Shown in pieces: positions 8,003 through 15,818 of a stretch of DNA of 47,196 nt. Source of the stretch: Planctomycetota bacterium (GTDB taxonomy: Bacteria > Planctomycetota > MHYJ01 > WSZJ01); the NCBI GenBank assembly GCA_016190145.1, contig JACPRD010000034.1, positions 1 through 47,196 of the forward strand, given 5' to 3'. The notes under the pieces are model-generated. The model was given only the letters and a program-made list of their open reading frames with translations. It was not told the DNA's origin and ran no database searches. Positions within the stretch are counted from its first letter, which is position 1; every line of letters starts with the position of its first letter. Position numbers and translations under genes: made by a program.

Positions 8003-9076
8003 GTGAGCCACAAGAAGCTGTTCATCCCGGGTCCGGTCGAAGTCAAGCAGGACGTCCTCGACGCCTGCGCGGTGCCGATGATCGGCCACCGCGTTCCCGA
8101 ATACGCCGAACTGCACGGGGCGTGCGTGCCGCTCCTCAAGCAACTCCTCTACACGAAGAACGACGTGTTCCTGTTCACGTCGAGCTCCACCGGCGCGATG
8201 GAGGCCGGCGTGCGCAACTGCGCGAAGAAAGGCGCGGTCGCGTGCATGCTGGGCGCGTTCAGCGACCGCTGGTACCAGATCTCGGTCCAGAACGCGAAGA
8301 AGACGGCGAAGTGCCAGGTCGAGTGGGGCAAGGCGATCCGCGCGAACATGATCGAGGATCACCTGAAGACGGGCGAATACGACTGCGTGCTGCTCGTCCA
8401 CAACGAGACGTCCGCCGGCGTCATGAACCCGATCGAGGAGATCGCGGACATGATGCGGAAGTATCCCGACGTGGTGTTCGTGGTGGACGCCGTGAGCTCG
8501 ATGGCGGGCGTCAAGATCGAGATGGACCGGCTTGGCATCGACGTCCTCCTCGCCGGCTCGCAGAAGGCGTTCGGGATGCCCCCCGGCCTCACCGTGTGCG
8601 CCGTGTCCCAGAAGGCGATGGACCGCGCGAAGACCATCACCGACCGCGGCTATTACTTCGACTTCATCGAGATGTCCAAGTTCTCCGTCAAAAACCAGAC
8701 GCCCTGCACGCCGGCGGTTTCCCTCCTCTACGGCCTCCGCCACCAACTCCAGAAGTTCTTCAAGGAGGGCCTCGACGCACGCTTCAAGCGCCACACGGAC
8801 CTGCGCGATACCTGCTGGGCGTGGCTTAGGGAGTACGGCTTCGAACTCTTCCCCGAAAAAAGCTTTGAGTCCGTCACCCTGACCTGCGCGGCGAACACGC
8901 GCAAGGTGGACGTGCCGAAGTGGGTGAAGCTGGTGAGCGAGCGCGGCTACGTGATCAGCGAGGGCTACGGGAAGCTGAAGAACGACGCCTTCCGCGTGGC
9001 GCACATGGCGGACTGCACGGTGGCGGAGTTGAAGGAGTGCCTGGGGGTGATGAGCGAGGAGTTGAAGAAGCTGTAG
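8003..9076 (+). CDS. Class V PLP-dependent aminotransferase (serine-pyruvate / alanine-glyoxylate type)
   Basis: The protein has 357 residues. The start is FIPGPVEVKQDVLDA, typical of the alanine-glyoxylate aminotransferase fold. The phosphate-binding region is FTSSSTGAMEAGVRN, the aspartate binding the pyridine nitrogen is in VVFVVDAVSSMAGV, and the Schiff-base lysine is K188 in LLAGSQKAFGMPPGL. With a SerA-like dehydrogenase two genes upstream, the natural reading is that it aminates 3-phosphohydroxypyruvate in place of a classical SerC. Serine-glyoxylate transamination is the alternative. GTG 8003 is chosen because GAGGTGA (7991-7997) lies 5 bases before it. A second in-frame GTG at 7994 would disrupt that site. 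A terminator follows the stop. Confidence 0.88.
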   Translation: MSHKKLFIPGPVEVKQDVLDACAVPMIGHRVPEYAELHGACVPLLKQLLYTKNDVFLFTSSSTGAMEAGVRNCAKKGAVACMLGAFSDRWYQISVQNAKKTAKCQVEWGKAIRANMIEDHLKTGEYDCVLLVHNETSAGVMNPIEEIADMMRKYPDVVFVVDAVSSMAGVKIEMDRLGIDVLLAGSQKAFGMPPGLTVCAVSQKAMDRAKTITDRGYYFDFIEMSKFSVKNQTPCTPAVSLLYGLRHQLQKFFKEGLDARFKRHTDLRDTCWAWLREYGFELFPEKSFESVTLTCAANTRKVDVPKWVKLVSERGYVISEGYGKLKNDAFRVAHMADCTVAELKECLGVMSEELKKL

Positions 9077-9087
9077 GCCGGATCGAC

Positions 9088-9121
9088 GACCCTGAGCCTC
9101 CGGGAAACCGGGGTCTTTTTT
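9088..9121 (+). terminator. Rho-independent terminator of the purH-serine group
   Basis: GACCC (9088-9092) pairs with GGGTC (9111-9115), with an inner CCGGGAAACCGG-like stem, followed directly by six T (9116-9121). It lies 11 bases after the aminotransferase stop. There is no T-run on the other strand, so it serves the plus strand only. Confidence 0.85.
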
Positions 9122-9126
9122 CGTGC

Positions 9127-9717
9127 CTATTTCGCCTGCGGCAGGCTCCAGTTGAAGCGGATGGCGAGGATGCGGAGGCCGGCGGTGAGGGCGGAGGCGA
9201 GGCCGATGGCGAGGGCATCGGGGGCGCCGAGGCGGCGGGCGAGGAGGAGGACGGCGGCGCCGAGGATGCACGCGGTGGCGTAGAGGGTGCCGCGGAAGAT
9301 GTAGGGGAGGTCGTTGACGAGGACTTCGCGGAGGACGCCGCCGCCGACGGCGGCGGTGACGGCGACGAGGACGCAGGGGATGGGGGGGAGGCCGCGGTCG
9401 GCGGCGAGCTGGGCGGCGATGGCGGTGTAGAAACCGAGGCCGACGGCGTCGAAGTACTCGAGGCCTTTGTGGGGCAGGCGGACGGCGAAGGCGAGAAGGG
9501 AGACCGCGACGGCGACGCCCAGGATCAGTTCGTCCTGGAACACGAACGGCGGGACGCGGCCGAGGATGGCGTCGCGCATGACGCCGCCGCCCGTGGCGGT
9601 CACCACACCCAGCGTCACGAACCCCACCGGGTCGAGCTGCTTCTCACGGGCGCGCAGCGCGCCGGAGACGGCGAAGACGGAGACGCCGAAGAGGTCGATG
9701 AGGCGGAAGAGGGTCAC
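9127..9717 (-). CDS. TRIC / UPF0126 family membrane protein
   Basis: From GTG 9717 the protein has 196 residues and about seven membrane segments. It is a tandem duplication of a three-helix unit: GGGVMRDAILGRVPPFVF in the first half is matched by GGGVLREVLVNDLPYIF in the second. The glycine-rich GGG-x-x-R/L-R/D motif is the signature of the trimeric intracellular cation channel family (prokaryotic TRIC, formerly UPF0126, for example YicG). Members conduct monovalent cations. Physiological roles in bacteria are poorly known. The GTG start aligns with the family N-terminus (FRLIDLFGVSVFAVSGAL). A TTG at 9738 would add seven residues and neither has a clear Shine-Dalgarno. It converges with the terminator at 9088-9121. 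Confidence 0.88.
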   Translation of the reverse strand: MTLFRLIDLFGVSVFAVSGALRAREKQLDPVGFVTLGVVTATGGGVMRDAILGRVPPFVFQDELILGVAVAVSLLAFAVRLPHKGLEYFDAVGLGFYTAIAAQLAADRGLPPIPCVLVAVTAAVGGGVLREVLVNDLPYIFRGTLYATACILGAAVLLLARRLGAPDALAIGLASALTAGLRILAIRFNWSLPQAK

Positions 9718-9808
9718 GGGGGGAGAGTTTAATCTCAATCGGCGTGAATCGCCGCGACGGAAACGGCGTTAATAGAACATCAGGGCTCGCGGGCCGCATG
9801 CGCCCGCC

Positions 9809-9832
9809 CGGCGGCGTGCACCGACGCCGCCG
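9809..9832. other. Perfect hairpin in the leader of the REC-GAF-PAS-GGDEF gene
   Basis: CGGCGGCGT (9809-9817) and ACGCCGCCG (9824-9832) form a 9-bp stem with a 6-base loop. It lies 42 bases before the ATG at 9874 and shows no T-run. It could be a leader structure or an operator. No role can be assigned. Confidence 0.35.
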
Positions 9833-9873
9833 CACCGGGATTTCACCCCCGACTTCACACCGGGAGGACCGCC

Positions 9874-11718
9874 ATGAAACCCTACTGTCTCATCGCCCAG
9901 ACCGATCTGCGCCTGGCCGCCCGATGCCGCCGCGTCGCCGCTTCCGAATGGCTCGAACCGATCTGCACCCGCGACGGCGCGGGCGCCCTGCGGCTCCTCA
10001 AGGAGCGCGGCGCGCCGCTCGTCCTGATCGCGGACGTGTCGCTGCCGCGCGTCGACGGGCTGGCGCTCGTGCGGGAATTCCGGCGGATCGCGGGCGGCGC
10101 GCCGGCGCCGGCCCTCGTGACGGCCGCTTCTGCCGGCCTCCGGTCGGCGGTGCGGGAGCATGCGGGGGAGCTCGGGGTGACGGCGGTTTTTCCGTGGAGC
10201 GCGCCGATCGCGCAGTTCACGGAGGCGATTTCGCGGGCGATGGACGGCGCTTCGGCGGGGCCGGGGGAGGAGCCGGCGCGGCTGGCGGAGGAATCGACGC
10301 GGCGCGAGCGGCAGCGGCTGATCCGCGTGGAGCGGCTCGGGCTGGCGGGGGGGCTGCCGCACGACGAGTTGCTGGAGCCGCTGGTCGCGGAGGCGATGAA
10401 GGCGTTCGGCGCGGCGATGGGGATGGTGTCGGTGCCGCTTCAGGACAGCGTGTGGTTCCGCGCCCAGCGCGGGATGGAGGCGGCGATGGAGGAGAGCCGC
10501 GAGGCGATGCGGTCCTGGCCGTTCTGCCGCGAGGTCGTCGAGGGCGGGGAGCCGCTGGTCGTTCCCGACGCGGCCGCACACCCGCTTTTCGCCCGGCATG
10601 CGCTCGTCACCGAGGGACACGTGCGCGGATATGCGGGGGTGCCGGTCGTCGCCGCATCCGGGGAGGTGCTCGGCGCGCTCGCGATCGCCGACACGAAGCC
10701 GCTCGAGATCGGGCCCGAGGAACTGGACGTGCTGGCCGGACTCGCGCGCCGCGCGGCGGGCGAGCTGGAGGCGCGCCGGTCCGCGGGGGACGCGATCGCG
10801 GGCGCGGACCAGCTGGGCGCCGCGCTCGGCGCCGACGGCGAGTCGCAGGAAGGCGTCATGGCGACGCTCGCGACACTTCAGGCCTCCGTCGCCGGTCTCG
10901 ACACCGGACTCATCTTCTTCGACTCCTCCCGGCGGATCGTCCACACGAACGAAGCCGCCGAGGAAATGCTCGGGATCGGCGCCTCCTCACTCAGGTCCAT
11001 GACCCGCGACGAGCTGCTGGCTCACACGGCGGCCCTCGCGGCCGAGCCCGACGACTTCCTGCGGCGCGTCCGCGCACCGGAGGGCGGGCCTTTCACGGAA
11101 TGCGCGGAGCTGGAACTCGCGCGCCCGCGGCGCCGCGTGCTCCGCTGGTCGGGCCGGCCGCTCGAGCTCCCCTCGGGCCTCGGCCACCTGACGGCGCTGA
11201 CGGAGATGACGGCGGAATCGGAGCTGGCGGAGGAACGCGAATCGCGCGCGGTGACCGATCCGCTGACGGGACTCCTGAACCGGCGCGGCGGGATCGAGAC
11301 GATCCGGCGCGAAGTGGCGCTGGCGACGCGGGCGGGGGAGCCGGTTTCGTTCGTGCTTTTCGAGGTGGAGGGTCTGAAGCGCCTGAACATGGATCTCGGG
11401 CACGCCGCGGGCGACCGGGTGCTGCGCGAGGCCGCGGCGTCGCTGACGCAGGAAGCGCGGGCGTGCGACCTCGTGGCGCGCTGGGCGGGGACGGCGTTCC
11501 TCTCGGTGCTGCCGTGCTGCGGGATCGACGGGGCGCACGCGTACGCGGAGCGGGCGGCGCACCGCGAGCCGCTGGACGGCCCTGAGGACGGTCCGCCGGT
11601 CGCGATCGCCGCCGCCGCGGTCGAGCTTCGGAAGGACGAGACGTGGGAGCAGGCGCTCGCCCGGGCGGAGGCCCAGCTGGCCGTGGCGCGCGCGCCGGGA
11701 AACCGGGCGGCAGGCTAG
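9874..11718 (+). CDS. REC-GAF-PAS-GGDEF signalling protein with degenerate GGDEF motif
   Basis: The protein has 614 residues and is soluble. A receiver-like domain (1-125) has the phosphoacceptor candidate D54 in LIADVSLPRVDG. A GAF-like domain spans about 150-310, a PAS-like domain about 325-440 (FFDSSRRIVHTNEAAEEMLG), and a GGDEF-fold domain starts at DPLTGLLNRRGG near 462. In the last domain the signature loop reads RWAGTAFLSVLP (536-547), so the G-G-D/E-E-F residues are lost and diguanylate cyclase activity is unlikely. It may serve as a GTP- or c-di-GMP-sensing or scaffold domain. The ATG follows GGGAGGA. The stop overlaps the stop of the convergent protease gene by three bases, leaving no room for a terminator. 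Confidence 0.85.
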   Translation: MKPYCLIAQTDLRLAARCRRVAASEWLEPICTRDGAGALRLLKERGAPLVLIADVSLPRVDGLALVREFRRIAGGAPAPALVTAASAGLRSAVREHAGELGVTAVFPWSAPIAQFTEAISRAMDGASAGPGEEPARLAEESTRRERQRLIRVERLGLAGGLPHDELLEPLVAEAMKAFGAAMGMVSVPLQDSVWFRAQRGMEAAMEESREAMRSWPFCREVVEGGEPLVVPDAAAHPLFARHALVTEGHVRGYAGVPVVAASGEVLGALAIADTKPLEIGPEELDVLAGLARRAAGELEARRSAGDAIAGADQLGAALGADGESQEGVMATLATLQASVAGLDTGLIFFDSSRRIVHTNEAAEEMLGIGASSLRSMTRDELLAHTAALAAEPDDFLRRVRAPEGGPFTECAELELARPRRRVLRWSGRPLELPSGLGHLTALTEMTAESELAEERESRAVTDPLTGLLNRRGGIETIRREVALATRAGEPVSFVLFEVEGLKRLNMDLGHAAGDRVLREAAASLTQEARACDLVARWAGTAFLSVLPCCGIDGAHAYAERAAHREPLDGPEDGPPVAIAAAAVELRKDETWEQALARAEAQLAVARAPGNRAAG

Positions 11719-12806
11719 GTCTTCGCCTGCCGCGTCTTGAGCGCTCCCTGGATCATCAGCAGCTCGCCGATGTTCTCCAGCGTGATCATCCCCAGCAGCC
11801 GCCCGTCCCTCATCACCGGCGCGGAGCCCGAACCGCTTCCCTGAAGCCGCACCAGCACGCCTTCCAGCATCTCCCCCGGGTCGGCCGTCTCGAACTTCGT
11901 CTCCATGGCGCCGCCGACCGGCGCCTCGAGGCCGCCCTGCGCCAGGGCCTGCATGAGGCGCGCGCGCGTGAGGATGCCGGCGACCCGGCCGCCGGACTCG
12001 ACGAGGAAATCGTCCTGGAAACCGGCGAGCACCATCTGCATGGCGCGCCCCAGCGGGTCTTCGGGGGCGAGCGTGCGGAAGTCCGTGATCATCGCGCGCG
12101 CCACCGGGATTCCCGAGAGCGCCCACCGCACCTGCACCGCGCCGGCTTCTTCCGACGCTCCGATCCAGACGAACAGGGCGATGAAGGCGAGGAAGGGGTT
12201 GGTGGCGAGGCCGAGGATGCCGAAGAGGAGGGCCATGCCCTGGCCGATGCGTGCGGCGAGCTGGGTGGCGGCGACGTAGTCCATCTGCATGGCGAGGAGG
12301 GCGCGGAGGACGCGGCCGCCGTCCATGGGGAAGGCGGGGAGCATGTTGAAGACGGCGAGGGCGGTGTTGATCCAGACGAGGCGTGCGACGAGGGAGCCGC
12401 GGGTCATTTCGGTCGCGAACAGGTCCGGGATCCGGTTCTGCGCCGCGAGGACGCCGAAAAAGACGGCGGCGAGGGCGACGTTCACGGCGGGGCCCGCGAC
12501 GGCCACCAGCAGTTCCTGCCACGGCTTGTCGGGCATACGTTCGAGACGCGCCACGCCTCCGATGGGCAGGAGGGTGATGTCGCGCGTGCGGATCCCGAAT
12601 CTCTTCGCGGTGATCGCATGCCCGAGCTCGTGGAGCACCACGATCGCGAACACGATCCCGATGAAAAGCACGCCCTCCGCGGCGCGCGCGACGGAGCCGC
12701 CGTCCATGTAGTGGGAGAGAGCCACCCACACGAGGAGAAGGAGGAAGGTGGCGTGGATGTAGATCGGAATTCCGGCGACGGTCGCGATCTTCCATGACCA
12801 TTTCAT
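11715..12806 (-). CDS. Site-2 protease family (M50) membrane metalloprotease with CBS domains
   Basis: The protein has 363 residues. The zinc site is VLHELGHA (H59, E60, H63) in a membrane segment, and the third ligand is D162 in NMLPAFPMDGGR (154-165). About six membrane helices span 1-225. Two CBS domains follow (about 240-363, including LLGMITLENIGELLM), which in such proteins bind adenine nucleotides and control cleavage. S2P enzymes cut membrane-embedded substrates such as anti-sigma factors. The substrate here is unknown. Its ATG overlaps the TGA of the LysR gene by 4 bases, so the regulator and protease are translationally coupled, an unusual pairing. Confidence 0.92.
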   Translation of the reverse strand: MKWSWKIATVAGIPIYIHATFLLLLVWVALSHYMDGGSVARAAEGVLFIGIVFAIVVLHELGHAITAKRFGIRTRDITLLPIGGVARLERMPDKPWQELLVAVAGPAVNVALAAVFFGVLAAQNRIPDLFATEMTRGSLVARLVWINTALAVFNMLPAFPMDGGRVLRALLAMQMDYVAATQLAARIGQGMALLFGILGLATNPFLAFIALFVWIGASEEAGAVQVRWALSGIPVARAMITDFRTLAPEDPLGRAMQMVLAGFQDDFLVESGGRVAGILTRARLMQALAQGGLEAPVGGAMETKFETADPGEMLEGVLVRLQGSGSGSAPVMRDGRLLGMITLENIGELLMIQGALKTRQAKT

Positions 12807-13705
12807 GGATGGCCTCCCTGTAACATCAACCGCGGAAGGCCCGCGGCCAATCCCATGAATTCGCGCGCGAGATCCGACAGGGGACGGCTTTCCAGGTGGA
12901 AGAACCCGACCTCGCGGTCGATCACTCCGAAGTCCAGCCGGTCCACCGCGACGAAATCCCGCTTGTGCCCCGCACGGCGAACGACCGACTCGGGGAGATA
13001 CCCCACCGCCAGTCCCGCCCGGACGATCTCGAGCCGGAGGTCGAGCGAGTGCACCTCCCAGACCGTGCGGAAATGGTCCCGCAGGCGTCCGCCGCCCGGG
13101 CGCGTGCCGGGGGCGTCGAGGGAAGAGGTGACGAGGGGGATCCGGTGGAGGGCGGGCTCGCCGGCGCGGCGGAGGTCGTTGTGGGCGGGCGAGCCGCGCC
13201 CGACGTAGAGGATCATGCGCTGGCGTCCGAGGGCGTGGCGGGCGAAGCCGGGCATGGATTTCTGAAGGGGTCCGAGCCCGAGTTCGAGGCGGCCGTCGGC
13301 GACGACGCGGATGAGATCGCGCGACGGAACGGTTTCGAAATGAAGTGCGGCGAGGGGGCGGCGGGGCGCGAACGCGCGCACGAGGCGGGGGAGCACTTCG
13401 CGGGACAGGGCCTGGGAGGCGCCGAGCGTGAGGACGCCGGTTCCGCCCTTGCGGATTTCGTCGATGTCCCGGCGGGCGGCGTCCTCACGGGCGAACAGGT
13501 CCGCGGCGTGGCGGTAGAGGCGGGAGCCGGCGGGCGTGGGCCGGGGCGGGCGGGCGCGCGTCAGGAGGGGCGTGCCGAGCTCCTTCTCGAGGCGCTGGAC
13601 GGCCTGGCTCACCGCGGACTGGGTGAGGAAGGAGGCCTCGGCCGCGCGGGCGAACCCGTGGTGGTCGACGACGGACTTGAAGAGCTGGAGGGCGCGGGTC
13701 TCCAT
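12803..13705 (-). CDS. LysR family transcriptional regulator
   Basis: The protein has 300 residues. The winged helix-turn-helix is at 1-60 (FARAAEASFLTQSAVSQAVQRLEKELG), followed by a linker helix and a two-lobed periplasmic-binding-like effector domain (about 90-300). It is divergent from the citrate synthase gene, with a T-N11-A palindrome between them. This mirrors Bacillus subtilis citR-citA, where the LysR protein controls the divergent citrate synthase gene. Control of citrate synthase and of itself is therefore the most likely role, by inference from layout. The ATG at 13705 sits only 7 bases from the operator, consistent with autorepression. It overlaps the downstream M50 protease gene. 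Confidence 0.93.
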   Translation of the reverse strand: METRALQLFKSVVDHHGFARAAEASFLTQSAVSQAVQRLEKELGTPLLTRARPPRPTPAGSRLYRHAADLFAREDAARRDIDEIRKGGTGVLTLGASQALSREVLPRLVRAFAPRRPLAALHFETVPSRDLIRVVADGRLELGLGPLQKSMPGFARHALGRQRMILYVGRGSPAHNDLRRAGEPALHRIPLVTSSLDAPGTRPGGGRLRDHFRTVWEVHSLDLRLEIVRAGLAVGYLPESVVRRAGHKRDFVAVDRLDFGVIDREVGFFHLESRPLSDLAREFMGLAAGLPRLMLQGGHP

Positions 13706-13711
13706 GCAACT

Positions 13712-13726
13712 ATCAGTGTAGCTGAT
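13712..13726. promoter_or_regulatory. LysR-type operator (T-N11-A palindrome)
   Basis: ATCAGTGTAGCTGAT is a perfect 5-bp inverted repeat with a 5-base spacer and fits T-N11-A. It lies in a short AT-rich island between divergent lysR and citrate synthase genes. Its centre is about 64 bases before the transcription start predicted from the promoter at 13747-13776, the usual place of a LysR recognition site. Confidence 0.7.
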
Positions 13727-13746
13727 TCAAATGTCAGTATTATCAA

Positions 13747-13776
13747 TTTCACGGGGACGCGGGCGGCCCGTATCCT
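13747..13776 (+). promoter_or_regulatory. Candidate promoter of the citrate synthase gene
   Basis: TTTCAC (13747-13752), an 18-base spacer and TATCCT (13771-13776) place the start near 13783, 45 bases before the ATG. The weak match suits an activator-dependent promoter. An alternative -10, TATTAT at 13738-13743, lacks a -35. Confidence 0.4.
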
Positions 13777-13827
13777 GAAGGTGACAGGACACCGGCCCCC
13801 GCTTCCCCCCGATCGAGGATCTCCCCG

Positions 13828-14964
13828 ATGGACCCCGCCCTCCCGAAAGGCCTCGCCGGCGTCGTCGCCGACACCACCTCCATTTCCTCCATCGACGGCG
13901 AGAAGGGCGAACTTCGCTACCGCGGCTACGCCATCGGCGACCTCGTCCGCAACGCGTCATTCGTGGAGGCGGCCGGCCTGGTCGTGGACGGCGAGCTGCC
14001 CGACGCCGCGGGGGCGCGCGCGCTCGAGGACGCGCTCGCCCGCGACCGCGCGCTGCCGCCCGCCGCCGCGGACGTCCTGTCCCGCCTCCCGCGCGACACC
14101 CACCCGATGACCGCCCTCCAGGTCGTCCTGCCCCTCCTCGACGACGCGGCCTCGAAGTCCCTTCCCCGCCTCGCCTGCCGCCCCGCGCAGCGCGCTCTCC
14201 TGTTCTCGATCGCCTCGCGCCTTCCGGCCGCCGTCGCCGCCTGGGCGCGCCTCCGCATCTGCCGCGAACCCGTCGCGCCCGACCCGGCGCTGCCGATTCA
14301 CGCCGACTTCCTGCGCATGCTGCGCGGCGAAAACCCGCACCCGCGCGAGGTCGCGACGCTCGACGCGACCCAGATCCTGCAGATGGAACACGGGTTCAAC
14401 GCCTCCACGTTCGCGGGTCGCACCGTCGCTTCGACGCTGGCGCCCCTCTCGACGGTCCTCGGCGCCTGCGTCGCGGCGCTCTCCGGGCCGCTGCACGGCG
14501 GCGCGGACGAGGCGGCGTACCGCATGGCGCTCGCGATCGGCGACCCCGGCGCCGCGCCCGCCTGGGTGGACGCGCAGCTGGCGAAGAAGGAGAAGATCAT
14601 GGGGCTGGGGCACCGCGAGTACCGCGTCGTCGACCCCCGCGCGGTCATTCTGAGGCCGATGGCGCTCGAGCTGGCGGAGCTGAAGGGCCTGGGCGGGGTC
14701 GTGCGGACGCTCATCGCCGTGGACGAGCACGCCGAGCGGCGGTTCGCGGAGCAGGGCCGGCGGATCCGCGCGAACGTGGAGTTCTACAAGGGCGCGGTCT
14801 TCGCGGCGCTGGGGATTCCGCCGGAATTCTTTACGGCGCTCTTCGCGATGAGCCGGGTCTACGGCTGGGGCGCCCACGCGCTCGAGCTCTGGGACGACCA
14901 CAAGCTGTACCGGCCGGCCGCGCTGTACGTCGGAAAGGAGGGAAGGGCGATCGTCAGAGGGTGA
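13828..14964 (+). CDS. Citrate synthase (citrate / 2-methylcitrate synthase family)
   Basis: The enzyme condenses oxaloacetate with acetyl-CoA, or propionyl-CoA in methylcitrate synthases. The 378-residue length fits the short type I-like bacterial form without the NADH-binding N-terminus. The N-terminal DTTSISSIDGEKGELRYRGY is typical. Catalytic histidines are H223 (SGPLHGGADEA) and H262 (GLGHREYR). The third residue of the triad, Asp in the usual NVD motif, is Glu here (E318 in ANVEFYKG), with correct spacing. The C-terminus FAMSRVYGWGAHALELWDDHKLYRP is conserved. It is divergent from a LysR gene. The Glu substitution may lower or change activity, so the exact substrate is uncertain. Confidence 0.9.
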   Translation: MDPALPKGLAGVVADTTSISSIDGEKGELRYRGYAIGDLVRNASFVEAAGLVVDGELPDAAGARALEDALARDRALPPAAADVLSRLPRDTHPMTALQVVLPLLDDAASKSLPRLACRPAQRALLFSIASRLPAAVAAWARLRICREPVAPDPALPIHADFLRMLRGENPHPREVATLDATQILQMEHGFNASTFAGRTVASTLAPLSTVLGACVAALSGPLHGGADEAAYRMALAIGDPGAAPAWVDAQLAKKEKIMGLGHREYRVVDPRAVILRPMALELAELKGLGGVVRTLIAVDEHAERRFAEQGRRIRANVEFYKGAVFAALGIPPEFFTALFAMSRVYGWGAHALELWDDHKLYRPAALYVGKEGRAIVRG

Positions 14965-14980
14965 GGTTCCCGGGGGAACC
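14965..14980. terminator. Hairpin directly after the citrate synthase stop
   Basis: GGTTCC (14965-14970) pairs with GGAACC (14975-14980) around CGGG, starting on the base after the TGA. There is no T-run, so intrinsic termination is uncertain. Confidence 0.35.
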
Positions 14981-14987
14981 CGCTCCG

Positions 14988-15016
14988 TTGCGCCCCATCC
15001 CCAGCCCTGCTACATT
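14988..15016 (+). promoter_or_regulatory. Promoter of the btpA-ABC-EIIA operon
   Basis: TTGCGC (14988-14993), a 17-base spacer and TACATT (15011-15016). The predicted start near 15022-15024 leaves only 3-5 bases before the ATG at 15027, and no Shine-Dalgarno is visible, so the message may be effectively leaderless. Confidence 0.5.
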
Positions 15017-15026
15017 CCCGCCTTCA

Positions 15027-15818
15027 ATGACCCCCCTGCGCCGGCTGTTCGGGTCCGACAAACCGCTCGTCGGCATGGTCCACCTGCTCCCGCTTCCGGG
15101 CTCCCCGCGCTGGGGCGGTTCGATGGCCGCGGTCGTGCGGCGCGCGACGGCGGACGCCCGCGCGCTGGCGGCGGGCGGATTCGACGCGCTCATCGTCGAG
15201 AATTTCGGCGACGCGCCCTTCCTGAAGTCCGACCTCCCCGCGGAAACCGTGGCGGCATTGACGCGATGCGTCACCGAGGTCGCCCGCGCGACGGACCTTC
15301 CGGCGGGGGTGAACGCTCTTCGCAACGACGCGCGTGCCGCGCTGGGGATCGCCGCGGCGACGGGGGCGAGGTTCATCCGCGTCAACGTGCACACGGGCGC
15401 GGCGGTGACGGACCAGGGCGTGATCGAGGGGCGGGCGGGGGAGACGCTGCGGCACCGCGCGGCCTGGGGAGGGGAGGTCGGGATCCTCGCCGACCTCGGG
15501 GTCAAGCACTCCGCGCCGCTCGCGGCGCGGCCGCTGGCCGAGGAGGCGGCGGACGCGGTGCACCGCGGGATGGCCGACGTCCTCGTGATCACGGGCCCCG
15601 CCACCGGCGCGTTTCCCCGCCTGCGCGACTTCGGGCTGGCCGCGCGCGCGGGAGCGCCGGTGCTGGCGGGAAGCGGCGTCACGGAGGGGACGGTGCGGAA
15701 GGTGCTCCAGGTCGCGGACGGGGCGATCGTGGGGACCTCGATCAAGGAGGGGGGCGTCGCCGAGGGGCCCGTGGATCCGGAGCGTGCGAAGCGGTTCGTG
15801 GCGAGGGCCCGCGGATGA
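15027..15818 (+). CDS. BtpA family TIM-barrel protein
   Basis: The protein has 263 residues and is cytoplasmic. It has the BtpA/SgcQ signature VGMVHLLPLPGSP at the start, then DALIVENFGDAPF, GVNALRNDARAALGIA, IRVNVHTGAAVTDQGVIEG and, near the end, VLAGSGVTEGTV with ADGAIVGTSIKEGG, a standard phosphate-binding barrel C-terminus. In cyanobacteria BtpA affects photosystem I stability. In non-photosynthetic bacteria the family is uncharacterised and probably enzymatic. ATG 15027 is chosen over upstream in-frame codons because it starts the conserved region and follows a promoter. Its TGA overlaps the ATG of the ABC ATPase gene (ATGA), so it is coupled to the exporter genes. Confidence 0.88.
   Translation: MTPLRRLFGSDKPLVGMVHLLPLPGSPRWGGSMAAVVRRATADARALAAGGFDALIVENFGDAPFLKSDLPAETVAALTRCVTEVARATDLPAGVNALRNDARAALGIAAATGARFIRVNVHTGAAVTDQGVIEGRAGETLRHRAAWGGEVGILADLGVKHSAPLAARPLAEEAADAVHRGMADVLVITGPATGAFPRLRDFGLAARAGAPVLAGSGVTEGTVRKVLQVADGAIVGTSIKEGGVAEGPVDPERAKRFVARARG

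Noticed and set aside
8920-9732. Plus-strand frame of 270 codons opposite the TRIC gene
   Set aside because: It is a run of GEADG-type low complexity with no Shine-Dalgarno, antisense to a clear TRIC/UPF0126 protein.
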